Shown piece after piece: positions 1 through 10,164 of a stretch of 64,000 nt of DNA. Made by a program: the position numbers and the translations under genes. The notes under the pieces are model-generated. The model was not told the DNA's origin, made no database searches, and saw only the letters and a list, made by a program, of their open reading frames with translations. Positions within the stretch are counted from its first letter, which is position 1. Every line of letters starts with the position of its first letter. This stretch comes from Rostrohypoxylon terebratum (taxonomy: Eukaryota; Ascomycota; Sordariomycetes; Xylariales; Hypoxylaceae), in assembly GCA_022497145.1 (NCBI GenBank), contig MU385896.1:124001-188000 (forward strand), given 5' to 3'.

Positions 1-1090
1 AGATATGACGGTTGAGAGGATAGGTTTGTGGTTAGCGGAAGAGATGGAAACTGAGGAAAGTTTGTTTGTAGGCTAGATCTAGAGAATCTAGTAGTAGAGT
101 TATTATTCGGAGATGATGACAAAAGCCCCCCAAAAGTTGATGGCGGTCTTTGTCGGCGATCTCGGTAGTAAAATGGATCTGGGGTTAATGTAGCGAATCA
201 GAGTCTTTTAAATTTGCGATGAAATCATAAACCTCGGAGATGGTACATGCACTGTGAAGAACTGTGAAGTTGGTTGGAATTGGCTGGACTCAGGGAGAAA
301 TACAGTGTGTATTGGAAACGGGCCATATGACGTTCTACTTCGTAAGCACTGTATTTCTAGGTGGGATGTCTCCACCTTGGACCTTTAGCTTCTTATCAAA
401 TCCTTTTTGTCCTTTCCGCCACTTTCCAAAATGGATTAACCTCCGAGTCCGACAAAAGTTTCGACCGAACCCACCTACTTTTTATGTACTTGTACCTACT
501 GCTTGTCAGCTTCAACCAGCTGGTAACGGATTCTCAAATCGTCTACTAGGACCTAGGTATTAGGTAAGTACGATACGCGTCACTAACACAACGTGGGGCA
601 ATAACCTACCTAGGTAGAGATAATAGTCATGGATGTACTACTGTACAATGTACATCTACCTGTACCCCTCCATGAATTTGAATGAACATCTGAAGCCTTG
701 CGCATCGCTATTTCTGGCAGTCTGGGACCTACTAGATGAACGTTGAAGCTTCCATAACACCATACGGCGTAGGTAGCTCTTACTTGGTACGACATCTAGT
801 ATTATCACAATCATCAGCCCAGGCAGCTACGTCATTGCAGCCTGCCTATCTACCTACCTAGTACCTGAAGAATGTTTTTTTTTTTAGATTTTAGTAACGA
901 ATAAAACGAACAATTAATTTGTGGCATTGTCAAACTCAAACTCCAAAACTCCAAAACTTCCTTGAACCTTGCCTCGCAACCTTGGCACTCTTAACTTTTG
1001 TGTGATCATTTCCATTCCCGTTTTCTTCTATCACCTTTCACCTTTCACCTTTCACCAACTTCACTCCATCACTCCTTCTCGCCTCTCAAG
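1..1090. other. Upstream intergenic region of the UBP14-type gene
   Basis: No coding sequence is supported here. The stretch holds scattered CCTAGGTA-type palindromes (around 548-615 and 850-862), a T-run near 874-882, and a pyrimidine-rich leader with an 8-bp tandem repeat of CACCTTTC (about 1035-1057) just before the start codon of the next gene. The left edge may contain the promoter of a gene outside the window. Confidence 0.6.
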
Positions 1091-3651
1091 ATGGCATGTC
1101 CGCACCTTGACTCCATCTGTAAGTTTGTTTGTGGGCGAGGGCGAAGCTTCAATATCACGTCTACTTCCATAGCTTAAGCTTACATTTATATGACAAATTA
1201 TAGCCTTGAGTCCTCCGACACCAGCTCAGTCAGTCTACCGTGAAGATTGCACTCAGTGCTTCGACTCCATTGTATGTCATATTATGAAAAGACTGTGGCG
1301 ACGCTCATGACCACAGCTTCACCTTTGCTGGCCTGGGCTTATATCGTGCAGGACGAGCCTCAAGGCCTCGATGTCTGTCTACAATGCTTCAACGGAGGCT
1401 GTCTGGGTGTTAGAACCCATTCGCAACTTCACAATGTTACCCGTAGTCACCCCCTCGCCCTTAACATCCGCCGAACTCGAAAGCGAGTTGTCAAAGACGA
1501 ACCACCCGCGAAGATGACCAAGCTAGCGATCGCTGCCGAGACCGAAGCCGACCGCTATGATATTACCACCGCTGTTAAGTGTCTTGAGTGTTCCGCGGAG
1601 CTCGACAAGACTAGTCCGAAGCTAGCACCTATCGTCGATGGTATCCTCAAGGCAAACACTTTCTCCCGCCAGGAAGAGGTTAAGGCATGGGAGCAAGAAT
1701 TGACATCTTGCGAGCATATTCTCCTATTGCAACAGCAGGAGAGTCGAATACTTTCGAGCGACCTAGGTCATTGCTCCAAGTGTGACCTAAAGGAGAACCT
1801 ATGGTTGTGTCTTGAATGCGGTAACCTAGGCTGTGGTCGAGCTCAGTTCGGTGGCGTAGGTGGTAATTCCCATGGCTTGGCGCACGCCACCGAGTCCAAA
1901 CACGCCGTTGCTGTCAAGTTAGGTTCCATCAGCCCGGAGGGCACCGCAGACGTATACTGTTATCAATGCGACGAGGAGCGCGTGGATGGCGACCTCGCAA
2001 CTCACCTAGCGCACTGGGGTATCATACTCTCCGACCAGGTGAAGACCGAGAAGAGCTTGACGGAGATGCAGATCGAGCAGAATCTACGGTGGGAGTTCTC
2101 CATGACTACGGAAGATGGAAAGGAACTGAAGCCATTATTTGGACCTGCCCTAACAGGTTTGAAGAACTTGGGAAACAGCTGTTATCTCGCCAGCATATTA
2201 CAGTGTCTGTTTGACCTTCCTGCTTTCCAGGCGCGGTACAATATCCCCGAGGTCGACTTGCCCATAGTATCCGACCCCGCTCAGGATCTAGAGACACAAC
2301 TCCGCAAGTTGGGAGATGGTTTATTATCCGGCCGTTACTCCAAATCGGATTCTGACGTCGTGGCGTCCGAGAATTCGCCAGAGATTCCTCACCAGAAAGG
2401 GTTATCGCCTAGCATGCTAAAGCACCTCATCGGCCGGGGCCACGACGAGTTTTCGACGATGCGCCAACAGGATGCGTTTGAGCTTCTACAACACCTTATC
2501 AAACTTATTACTAGATCTCAGCACCCCACACCCTTTACAGACCCTACCCAGACATTTAGATTCGTTCTCGAACAACGACTACAATGCCTAAGCTGCAAAA
2601 AGGTGCGCTATACTACTAACGAGCAAGACAGCATCTTCATCGACGTTCCCATAGAAAAGCTACCGGCCGTAGAGGGAGAAGGAGATCGCTATAAACCGGT
2701 TTCGCTCAAACAATGCCTCGACAACTTCACAGCTCAAGAGGTGGTGGAGTTGACTTGCGCGTCGTGTGGGAGCAAGGACGGATTCACAAAGCGATCCCTA
2801 TTCAAGACTTTCCCGACTACCCTCGTAGTAAACGCACGAAAGATGACCGTGGAGAACTGGGTGCCTCGCAAGGTCGACGTCCCTGTCTTAGTCGGAGATG
2901 AACCGTTCCTCCTGGACAAATACCTCTCTTCCGGGCTCCAGCCCTCCGAAGAGGCGCTACCGGAGGAAGAACCTGCCACCGCTCCGGCATTTGTTCCTAA
3001 CGAAGCGGCGCTAGAAGCATTGATGGCTATGGGATTCCCTCGCCCTCGTTGCGAGAGGGCGCTCTATACAACCGGCAATTCGGACGCCGAATCGGCTATG
3101 CAGTGGCTATTCGGCCACATGGAAGATCCTGATATCGATGAACCCCTAGTTATCGCACCGGCCGCGCAGGGAGGTAGCGCCACGGTGGATCCAGAGAAGA
3201 TCGAGATGCTTGGTGCCATGGGATTCGGTGCCCCGCAAGCTCGAAAAGCTCTCAAGGAGACCGGCGGAGACGTCGACCGGGCAATCGAATGGATATTCAG
3301 CCACCCGGACGAACAAGGAGACTTTGGAGATGATGCAGCCCCGCCTGCTGCAGACAAGAAAGAGTCGGCCCCTGCTGGGAGCGCTGACCTGCCTGCTAAA
3401 TTCCAACTGCAGAGTATCGTGTGCCATAAAGGCACCAGTATCCACACAGGGTAGGTCATTTATTATATTGCCCCCATGCTATCTTTCAATGCTAACATTA
3501 CGGAAGCCACTATGTGGCATTCATTCGCAAGCTACTAGACACTACGACGCCGAAGTGGGTGCTTTTCAACGACGAGAAGGTGGTCGAAGCGGGTGACGTC
3601 GAAGAGATGAAGAAGACAGCCTACGTCTACTTCTTCAATCGTGTAAACTGA
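1091..3651 (+). CDS. ubp14: Ubiquitin carboxyl-terminal hydrolase, UBP14/USP5 type
   Basis: Cysteine peptidase (family C19). By homology it disassembles unanchored polyubiquitin chains, keeping free ubiquitin available to the proteasome system in cytoplasm and nucleus. Exons are 1091-1118, 1204-1271, 1352-3450 and 3507-3651, giving 779 aa, close to the family norm of about 780-850. An N-terminal variant zinc finger (CTQCFDS then LDVCLQCFNGGC) is followed by a ZnF-UBP domain rich in Cys/His near residues 170-240. The Cys box NLGNSCYLAS places catalytic Cys at about 309. Two UBA domains lie at about 581-625 and 645-690. The His box SIHTGHYVAF, built across the last intron, places catalytic His at about 733. 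The ATG at 1091 is chosen because the short first exon joins in frame and gives the conserved MACPHLDS start. Converges with MAD2 downstream. Confidence 0.93.
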
Positions 3652-4209
3652 CCGAAAGGAACGGAGTCGAATGAGCGGGCGGTCAGGCAAGCAGACGGGG
3701 AGATAGCGGTGTACATGACAATAGTTAGAGCTCCCTTCATAGAACCCAAGCAATGGGGGATTCAGCATTACGGTTCTCGAAGAATAGGAAACGAAACGAA
3801 ACGAAACGAAACAGACACAGACACACCAAAAAAAAGGCATAGACAATTGAGGAATACTCTGTCATTGATTTAGATCGGTCGATATGGAGGAGTACGTACT
3901 CACATCGTATTCCACTTAAAACTTGCCATCTCATAATGCACTAGACCATGTTCTGATTTGCAAGCAACATCTTCTCGTAGATTCGTGAGAGAGGCTAGGA
4001 ATAATTGTGACATATGTAATGGATATAGTACAGCCGTACAATCTAACCCGCGGGATGAAGTCAGAAAACTCCTAGAACGCCTGTTAAATTTTGCCCCTTA
4101 TTCATCGGATATCGAACATGCCGATCCGCACAACGCAGCTTCGTCCCCGAAGTAAGCAAACCAAGAATGTGTCATGGCAAGTTGTAGAGACAATAGCGCC
4201 GAACATTCC
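3652..4209. other. Convergent 3' region between UBP14-type gene and MAD2
   Basis: Shared 3' flank of two convergent genes. It contains a short CGAAA tandem repeat (about 3792-3811), a CACAGA-like run and an A-run near 3829-3837. No further gene is seen. Confidence 0.6.
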
Positions 4210-5139
4210 TCATTCTCCCAATCTATAACTGACCAGAGTCTCGACGCGGTGACTGGTGGTGCTGAAACCTCGTAGTTGCACCCTCTCGCCGTTGACGATC
4301 TCTTTGGCATCGCTGTCACCCCACTCGACGGGCACATCGCTATCGGCATCGGCGTACACCAAGACGTTGAAGGTGCAGTCTCCTGCCAGCTGTGGCAGGA
4401 AGGTGACGGAGGCGGTGATCTGACGGAACAGGGCCGCGATCTCAGCCTGGATCTCGGCTTCGGTCTTGGCCGGGTCCGGGGACGCCGTGTTAGACGCAGA
4501 CGGGGGAGCGTCGTTCTCGGCGCTCGTTTTGGTGGAAGTGGACGACTTGGACTTGGACTTCTTGGAGGGAGTGTTGAAGATGTGGACGTCGAATTGCCAT
4601 CGCTCGACGTGCTCGCCTGTGTCCTTGTCGGTGATGACGATGACCAGCTTGCTGATCTTGCCGTGTTGCATCCACTTGTCTAGCTGTGACATGATCTTCT
4701 TGATGTACGCTTTTACTTGGTCGTCGGCGGAGACTAGCATGTTGAGACCGTATTTCTTTACGCTGGAAAAAGGGGGAGGGGGGCATTCATTAGCTGGGAT
4801 GGTTGTTTAAAGGGGTCGAGGAGGAATTTCGTACGCTGTAAAGTCTTCGGCGGGGTAGACGCCTCTTTGGAATCTATTTTCACAATTAGTCGAGTCGTGC
4901 GTGTATCGCAAGGGTAAGTAGATCCGCATACAGGATTGTATGAATCGAATATTGGAACTACAACGACGACGATTCAATTAGCTTGACAGATGGCCATCAT
5001 CGACTTGACTCGAGTACTTGCGTATTTGAGTATTTGAGTATTTGAGTAAACATACAAATTCGGCCACGAGTTTGGCACTCCCCTTGAGGGAGAGCTTGTG
5101 GACTTTTGATTTATCTTTATCTGCGGATTTGGAAGACAT
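4210..5139 (-). CDS. mad2: Spindle assembly checkpoint protein Mad2 (HORMA domain)
   Basis: Mad2 binds Mad1 at unattached kinetochores and Cdc20 in the mitotic checkpoint complex, delaying anaphase. Exons in coding order are 5139-5056, 4957-4932, 4873-4835 and 4762-4210; all phases join and give 233 aa. The N-terminus reads SLKGSAKLVAEF, then YSIHTILFQRGVYPAEDF across two tiny exons, then VKKYGLN; these are hallmark HORMA/Mad2 strings. WQFDVHIF and the C-terminal safety-belt region (RGFSTTSHRVETLVSYRL) are also present. Compared with the ~200-aa norm there is an extra low-complexity stretch rich in Ser, Lys, Thr and Pro after WQFDVHIF, about 30-35 residues long. It shares a ~500-bp divergent promoter with GUF1. 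Confidence 0.94.
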
Positions 5140-5635
5140 TGTGGCGGGTTCTTGGCATCAGAGTACGGAATAGAATACTTTCTGAGTGTCGCTGATCTGA
5201 ACCTTTGAGCCTGAAGATTTTGAAATGTTGAGATGTCGAGATGTCGAGATGTTGAGATGTTGTTGGATGGATAGCTGGACAAGACAAGAAGACAAGGTTT
5301 CCAAGGTTGTTTACTTGCGATCCATAATATTGTCCATATTGAGTTGAGAGAGAGTTTGGCGGGGTGATGGATATCGATAGGAGATACCAGGACATCGCGG
5401 TCACATCCCCGGACACATGGATGGATCCACCTACATCCCCACAAACCCCACCCACCTAAACGAATTAGGATTAGAATTAGAATTAGAAATGGAAATTTTA
5501 TTTTCCAGATTCAAACTCAAACTTAGTAAAAGCTGAAGCTGCGAATAGCTTCACAAATTCAGATGCTACTGTCTTCTATCTCTCAATATTAATTGAAGAA
5601 GAAAAAAAAAAGCCGACAAGACCCAATTCGTATGG
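5140..5635. promoter_or_regulatory. Divergent MAD2 / GUF1 promoter region
   Basis: The 496 bp between two divergent start codons must hold both promoters. It contains an imperfect 10-bp tandem repeat (GAGATGTCGA-like, about 5225-5262) and AT-rich blocks near 5465-5520 and 5587-5612. No strong TATA box was identified for either direction. Confidence 0.6.
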
Positions 5636-7729
5636 ATGGGTGAGAGATTAAGCCTGAAACTGGCACCTGCTCTCATGCGATCATGTCTCCGCCCGAACTT
5701 CCTGCGCACGACTTATAGTAGTAGAAGCTATAGCTTGCGCCAGATATGGCCTTCACTTAGCCCAAATCGTCAATTGCCATGCCATCATCGAGCTGGAGAG
5801 GCCCCGGTGCCGCTGGTACAAGACCTTGTATCACGCAGCTCCCGAAGATGTAGCAGCTCCAGCTCGAAGGCGACGGGGAAAGGATCTGTGAGCGACCTGG
5901 AGCGCCGCATCGCCGCGATCCCCATCGACCGATTTCGCAACTTCTGTATCGTGGCGCATATCGACCATGGCAAATCCACCCTGTCGGATCGCTTGCTTGA
6001 AATTACCGGCACAATCTCCTCGTCCAGTTCAAACCGTCAGATCCTCGATACGCTAGAAGTCGAGCGTGAGCGTGGAATCACCGTCAAGGCTCAGACTTGT
6101 ACCATGATCTACAATCACAATGGTCTTGATTACCTATTACATCTCGTCGATACCCCTGGCCACGTTGACTTCCGTGCCGAAGTCACGAGGTCATATGCGA
6201 GTTGTGGAGGAGCTTTGCTACTCGTAGACGCCAGCCAGGGTGTTCAGGCCCAGACCGTCGCCAATTTCTACCTCGCCTTCGCCGAAGGCTTGAAGATCTT
6301 GCCCGTCATTAACAAGATAGATATGATGGCCGCTGATGTGCCAAGAGTTCTCGAGCAGCTCCAAACCACATTTGAGTTAGATCCTAGCAAGGCCATCGGC
6401 GTAAGTGCAAAGACCGGCCTCAATGTGAAGGAAATATTACCCGCTGTCGTGGAGAATTTCCCGGCGCCAACGGGCGATGAATCGAAGCCATTGAGAATGC
6501 TACTGGTAGACTCCTGGTATGATAGTTTCCGCGGCGTCGTCTGTTTGGTCCGGGTATTCGACGGTACTATCAGAGCCGGCGATCACATCATAAGTTTTGC
6601 CACAAGCAACAAGTACACCGTCGGCGAGGTTGGTATCCGATACCCTACTCAAGTTCCCCAGACGGTCTTGCGAGCCGGTCAGGTCGGTTACGTTTTCTTC
6701 AGCCCTGGGATGAAGAAGATCCAGGATGCCAAGATCGGCGACACTTTTACCACCGTCGGTTCTGAAGACGTTGTTGAGCCGTATCCGGGGTTTGAAGAGC
6801 CTAAACCCATGGTCTTCGTCGCCGCCTTCCCTACTGATCCTACCGACTACAGTCGTCTGGCCGACAGCATCGGCCAACTGGTCCTCAACGACCGTAGCGT
6901 CACCCTCCTAAAGGATCATTCTCAAGCGTTGGGAGCTGGCTGGCGCTTGGGTTTTCTCGGCAGTCTTCACTGTTCCGTCTTCCAGGATCGTTTACGTCAG
7001 GAACATGGCGCGAATATCATTATTACCGAGCCTGCCGTCCAGACTAAAGTCGTATGGCCGGATGGTACCGAATCCATTCTCCAGAGCCCTGCGGACTTTC
7101 CAGATATGGAAGATCCGCGTGCCCGGGCGGCTACCTACTATGAACCATATGTGACAGCTACCATGACACTCCCGCAAGAATATTTAGGCCGAGCCATCGA
7201 ACTTTGCGAGGCCAATCGCGGCGAACAAGAAAGTATCGAATTTTTCCACGGCTCTCAAGTCATTCTGAAATATAGAATTCCGACGGCTCAGTTAGTCGAC
7301 GATTTGTTTGGCAAACTCAAAGGAGCCACAAAGGGTTATGCCACGTTGGACTACGAGGATGCTGGATGGCGCCAGAGCAAGTTGGTCAAACTTCAGCTAC
7401 TCGTCAACAAAGTGCCTGTCGATGCCATCTCCAGAGTCGTACATTCATCGCAGGTAAACATTTTAGGCCGGCAATGGGTGACCAAGTTCAAGGATCATGT
7501 GCAGCGGCAGATGTTCGAAGTCGTCATACAGGCCGCGGTAGGCAAGAAGATTGTTGCTCGTGAAACTCTGAAAGCCTTCCGCAAGGATGTGCTCGCCAAA
7601 TTACACGCAAGCGACATCACCAGACGGCAGAAGCTATTAGAGAAGCAGAAGGAAGGCCGCAAGAAGCTCAAGGCCGTCGGCAATGTCGTGATTGAACAGG
7701 AAGCTTTCCAGAAGTTCTTGGCGAAATAA
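5636..7729 (+). CDS. guf1: Mitochondrial translation GTPase Guf1 (LepA/EF4 family)
   Basis: Ribosome-dependent GTPase, the mitochondrial counterpart of bacterial LepA/EF4, which promotes fidelity of mitochondrial translation under stress by back-translocation. It is a single uninterrupted exon of 697 aa. About 95 residues at the N-terminus are rich in Arg and Ser and poor in acidic residues, as expected of a mitochondrial presequence. Then come P-loop AHIDHGKST (about 107-115), switch I ERGITVKAQ, DTPGH and NKID. LepA-specific features follow: LGFLGSLHCSVFQ, and a C-terminal domain with KTVAT-free LepA ending and a basic tail. In-frame Met14 (MRSCLRPNF) is an alternative start that would keep the presequence. 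It shares its promoter with MAD2. Confidence 0.96.
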   Translation: MGERLSLKLAPALMRSCLRPNFLRTTYSSRSYSLRQIWPSLSPNRQLPCHHRAGEAPVPLVQDLVSRSSRRCSSSSSKATGKGSVSDLERRIAAIPIDRFRNFCIVAHIDHGKSTLSDRLLEITGTISSSSSNRQILDTLEVERERGITVKAQTCTMIYNHNGLDYLLHLVDTPGHVDFRAEVTRSYASCGGALLLVDASQGVQAQTVANFYLAFAEGLKILPVINKIDMMAADVPRVLEQLQTTFELDPSKAIGVSAKTGLNVKEILPAVVENFPAPTGDESKPLRMLLVDSWYDSFRGVVCLVRVFDGTIRAGDHIISFATSNKYTVGEVGIRYPTQVPQTVLRAGQVGYVFFSPGMKKIQDAKIGDTFTTVGSEDVVEPYPGFEEPKPMVFVAAFPTDPTDYSRLADSIGQLVLNDRSVTLLKDHSQALGAGWRLGFLGSLHCSVFQDRLRQEHGANIIITEPAVQTKVVWPDGTESILQSPADFPDMEDPRARAATYYEPYVTATMTLPQEYLGRAIELCEANRGEQESIEFFHGSQVILKYRIPTAQLVDDLFGKLKGATKGYATLDYEDAGWRQSKLVKLQLLVNKVPVDAISRVVHSSQVNILGRQWVTKFKDHVQRQMFEVVIQAAVGKKIVARETLKAFRKDVLAKLHASDITRRQKLLEKQKEGRKKLKAVGNVVIEQEAFQKFLAK

Positions 7730-8552
7730 AGCGATCATTTGGACTTGGTGCGCTTGGTGGTCATGTATATGATATGATCTTGTAGATTTATGTAACCGTA
7801 TCTGTACCCAATTCAACATCGCGATGTATGCCTGTATGCTAATGAAATCATGAGATGTGTACTTCGAAAGCTCTTCTCCTTGCACAGCCTTCATTTGCTA
7901 TTATTTCTCGGATATATTCATGTATAGGTGTTTGTCCTTTTTTTTCATCACATCACATCACACACGATTATATTTCACCAACTCCTCAAACTACCACAAT
8001 TAATCCTCATGTATTACCTCGCTAATGGCCCCTAGTTCTAGGCATGTTGCTATAATCAGATAACTATACCCGCCGTTCTATCCCTAGCTGCGTAGTCAAT
8101 TTCTAGTAATCCTTCAACCGAGCCCGGTTTAGCATTGTCAATCGGGACTGGACCTGGAATATCGTGCGAGATATGGTTGTCTTGGGTGATGGCACTCTTC
8201 GTGTGGACTTCCCCCGTATCGAGAGAGGGTCATTATGCGTACACGCCTCGCAGTATAAATCCCGATTGGGGAATTAGGTATACAACACGTGCCAGTGGCG
8301 TGTATGATTCCGGCGCATCTTGGACCGTAGCTCTAATTACGGCCGGTTCTCCAAGAGGAAATAAAAGGCGTCAGGAAGTTCGTATTCTTTTTATTAAATC
8401 AAACGACCGTCGTCGATGCCCGACGTCGTATTCAACATTATTATGAGTATATAAAAAGAGTGTCCGCCGGTCATCTATCAAACCCTTACACCACATCAAA
8501 GACATCTTCTCCCGACCGTTAACAATAGGTACCCAATTAACCACTGATCACT
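7730..8552. other. Intergenic region with promoter of the small secreted protein gene
   Basis: GUF1 3' flank, then about 500 bp without coding signal, then a well-formed core promoter (see the TATA entry). A CATCA-rich run lies around 7945-7965. No other gene is supported. Confidence 0.55.
8448..8457 (+). promoter_or_regulatory. TATA box of the small secreted protein gene
   Basis: TATATAAAAA sits about 100 bp before the ATG at 8553 and is followed by a C/A-rich leader (AAACCCTTACACCACATC), a typical arrangement for a strongly regulated fungal gene. Confidence 0.65.
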
Positions 8553-9269
8553 ATGTTCTCTGATATCCCATGGCAATACGCCCTCTTTGCCATCTTGGCA
8601 CCCCTCTCCACCGCCAGCCCCCTATCAGGTCGCCAACAAAGCCCCTATCCCCCATCAACTTTCTCCAAGGGGTTTAAACTCATCGCCAATGTCACGGATC
8701 GAGCCCACGACCTCTCCCCGCCGATCCATGGCTGGGCTCTGCAAGGTGCCCATATCGGCGCGGGCCTCAATTCCGCGGTGCTCAACAATACGACACCCGG
8801 CACCATTTTCTACCAGAACGGCACCGCGAACGAGATCTACCACCAAGCATCCAACATCCTCACCGACGCCGGCTCGCCCCTCGCACCCTACGGCCTCATA
8901 ATGCGGTACCCGAACGCCACCTCTGACGTCGTGGCCCTCGGCATCGACGGCGGCAGCGGCACCCCAGGCATCACGCTGACCAACCCTCCATACCCCTTGA
9001 CCCAGCTCTCGGCCCCGGCAAGTCAGTTCATGGCCTGCAAGCAAAAGATCCCGTACTATCCTCCTGACTGGGAGTTTGTGGCCGTGAAGGCGTTCCGGAA
9101 CGGATACCAGATCTCGTCGGATTGCGTCGTGGTAGAGTTTCTGCCGCAGTGCGCTACTCTGCCCGATTTACCCGCGGGGAGCTACTCGACACATGACTTT
9201 GCTAACGCTGCGCGGTGTTTCGAGGATCCCGCTGGTATTGACTGGTCGAAGTACCCAGAGGCCAGGTAG
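8553..9269 (+). CDS. Small secreted protein, unknown function
   Basis: An intronless 238-aa protein with a clear N-terminal signal peptide (hydrophobic core YALFAILAPLST, likely cleavage after TASP or near it). The mature part has several N-x-S/T sites and about four Cys (MACKQK, SDCVVV, PQCATL, ARCFED), compatible with two disulfides. It is full-length by layout: signal, compact domain, stop shortly after a Cys near the C-terminus. The middle region (FKLIANVTD, GWALQGAHIGAGLNSAV) resembles a family of uncharacterised secreted ascomycete proteins; DUF7907 is my recollection and is not verified. Most likely extracellular. A TATA box about 100 bp upstream supports independent regulation. No enzymatic motif is visible. 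Confidence 0.85.
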   Translation: MFSDIPWQYALFAILAPLSTASPLSGRQQSPYPPSTFSKGFKLIANVTDRAHDLSPPIHGWALQGAHIGAGLNSAVLNNTTPGTIFYQNGTANEIYHQASNILTDAGSPLAPYGLIMRYPNATSDVVALGIDGGSGTPGITLTNPPYPLTQLSAPASQFMACKQKIPYYPPDWEFVAVKAFRNGYQISSDCVVVEFLPQCATLPDLPAGSYSTHDFANAARCFEDPAGIDWSKYPEAR

Positions 9270-10164
9270 GGGATGTGCTTATGGTTTTGGTGATAGGGGC
9301 TTGGTTGTTGTAGTTTGGTGTTGGATTACAATTTTTTACCACACATCACTGATGGCACTTTTCGAAAGAAATTATAGCTCATATATATATATAGGTATAT
9401 ACCTAATGGTAATTCGTCCTTTAGCCAAATGTCATCCTATTCTACGCGGATGAATTGTGATAAGAATCGTGTAAGAACTAGTGCTCTCGTCATATCTCAC
9501 GGCTGTGCGTGCGGCTGCTAGTGCTAGGGGGCTCACACGGTTCTTACTGTATTGTACCTAGGACCTAGGCAGTTACCGTTCCCGCCAATCGAATGTTATA
9601 GATTGGGTACTCAACTTCGGATTGCCATATCCACATGCCATCAAGGTCCGGGTCAGTCCCTGCGTCTATCCTACCATCAAGGTTCTCGGAACGGAAGCTT
9701 TGAAATACCATCATTGTGATAGGTACAACTGGAACATCCTTTCATAAGAGAAGTATATGACCTGGCTATAGAACTGTGAGAATTCGAAAAGTACTTTGGG
9801 TAGTGTTGAGGTACTCCAAGTTTAACTCGGAGCCGAGAGGATGTAAAGTGCCAGCAAGGTGTTCGAATGAACCGTCCCATCCACCCATCCATATCGTAGA
9901 CGGCAATGGGGATGCTACTATTGGCGGGCTGGTTGGCCAATAGATGCAGTGATGATTATAAGGTTTTGTCCATACCCTCCTTTGACTCTAATAGGGGGCG
10001 CAGGATATTCTATAAACTTGTCTTCCCCCGTCGGAGTATGTAGTAGAGGTCAGTCGTTCCCCGGAAACATTCTTCCAAGACTGTACTGCCATCCCCCCCC
10101 CCCCCCCCGCCTTCCTCCCCCCTGGAATTTGGTGTCATTTGGATTCCGATTCAAAATCAACGTC
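9270..10164. other. Intergenic region upstream of the ZNG1-type gene
   Basis: No gene seen. It contains a CCTAGGACCTAGG palindromic unit near 9557, a TATATATATA run near 9384-9393, and an uninterrupted run of 16 C residues at 10093-10108, some 56 bp before the next start codon. Confidence 0.55.

Noticed and set aside
5785..9044. Antisense open frames over GUF1 and the secreted protein gene
   Set aside because: They mirror the coding strand's codon bias and contain no domains.
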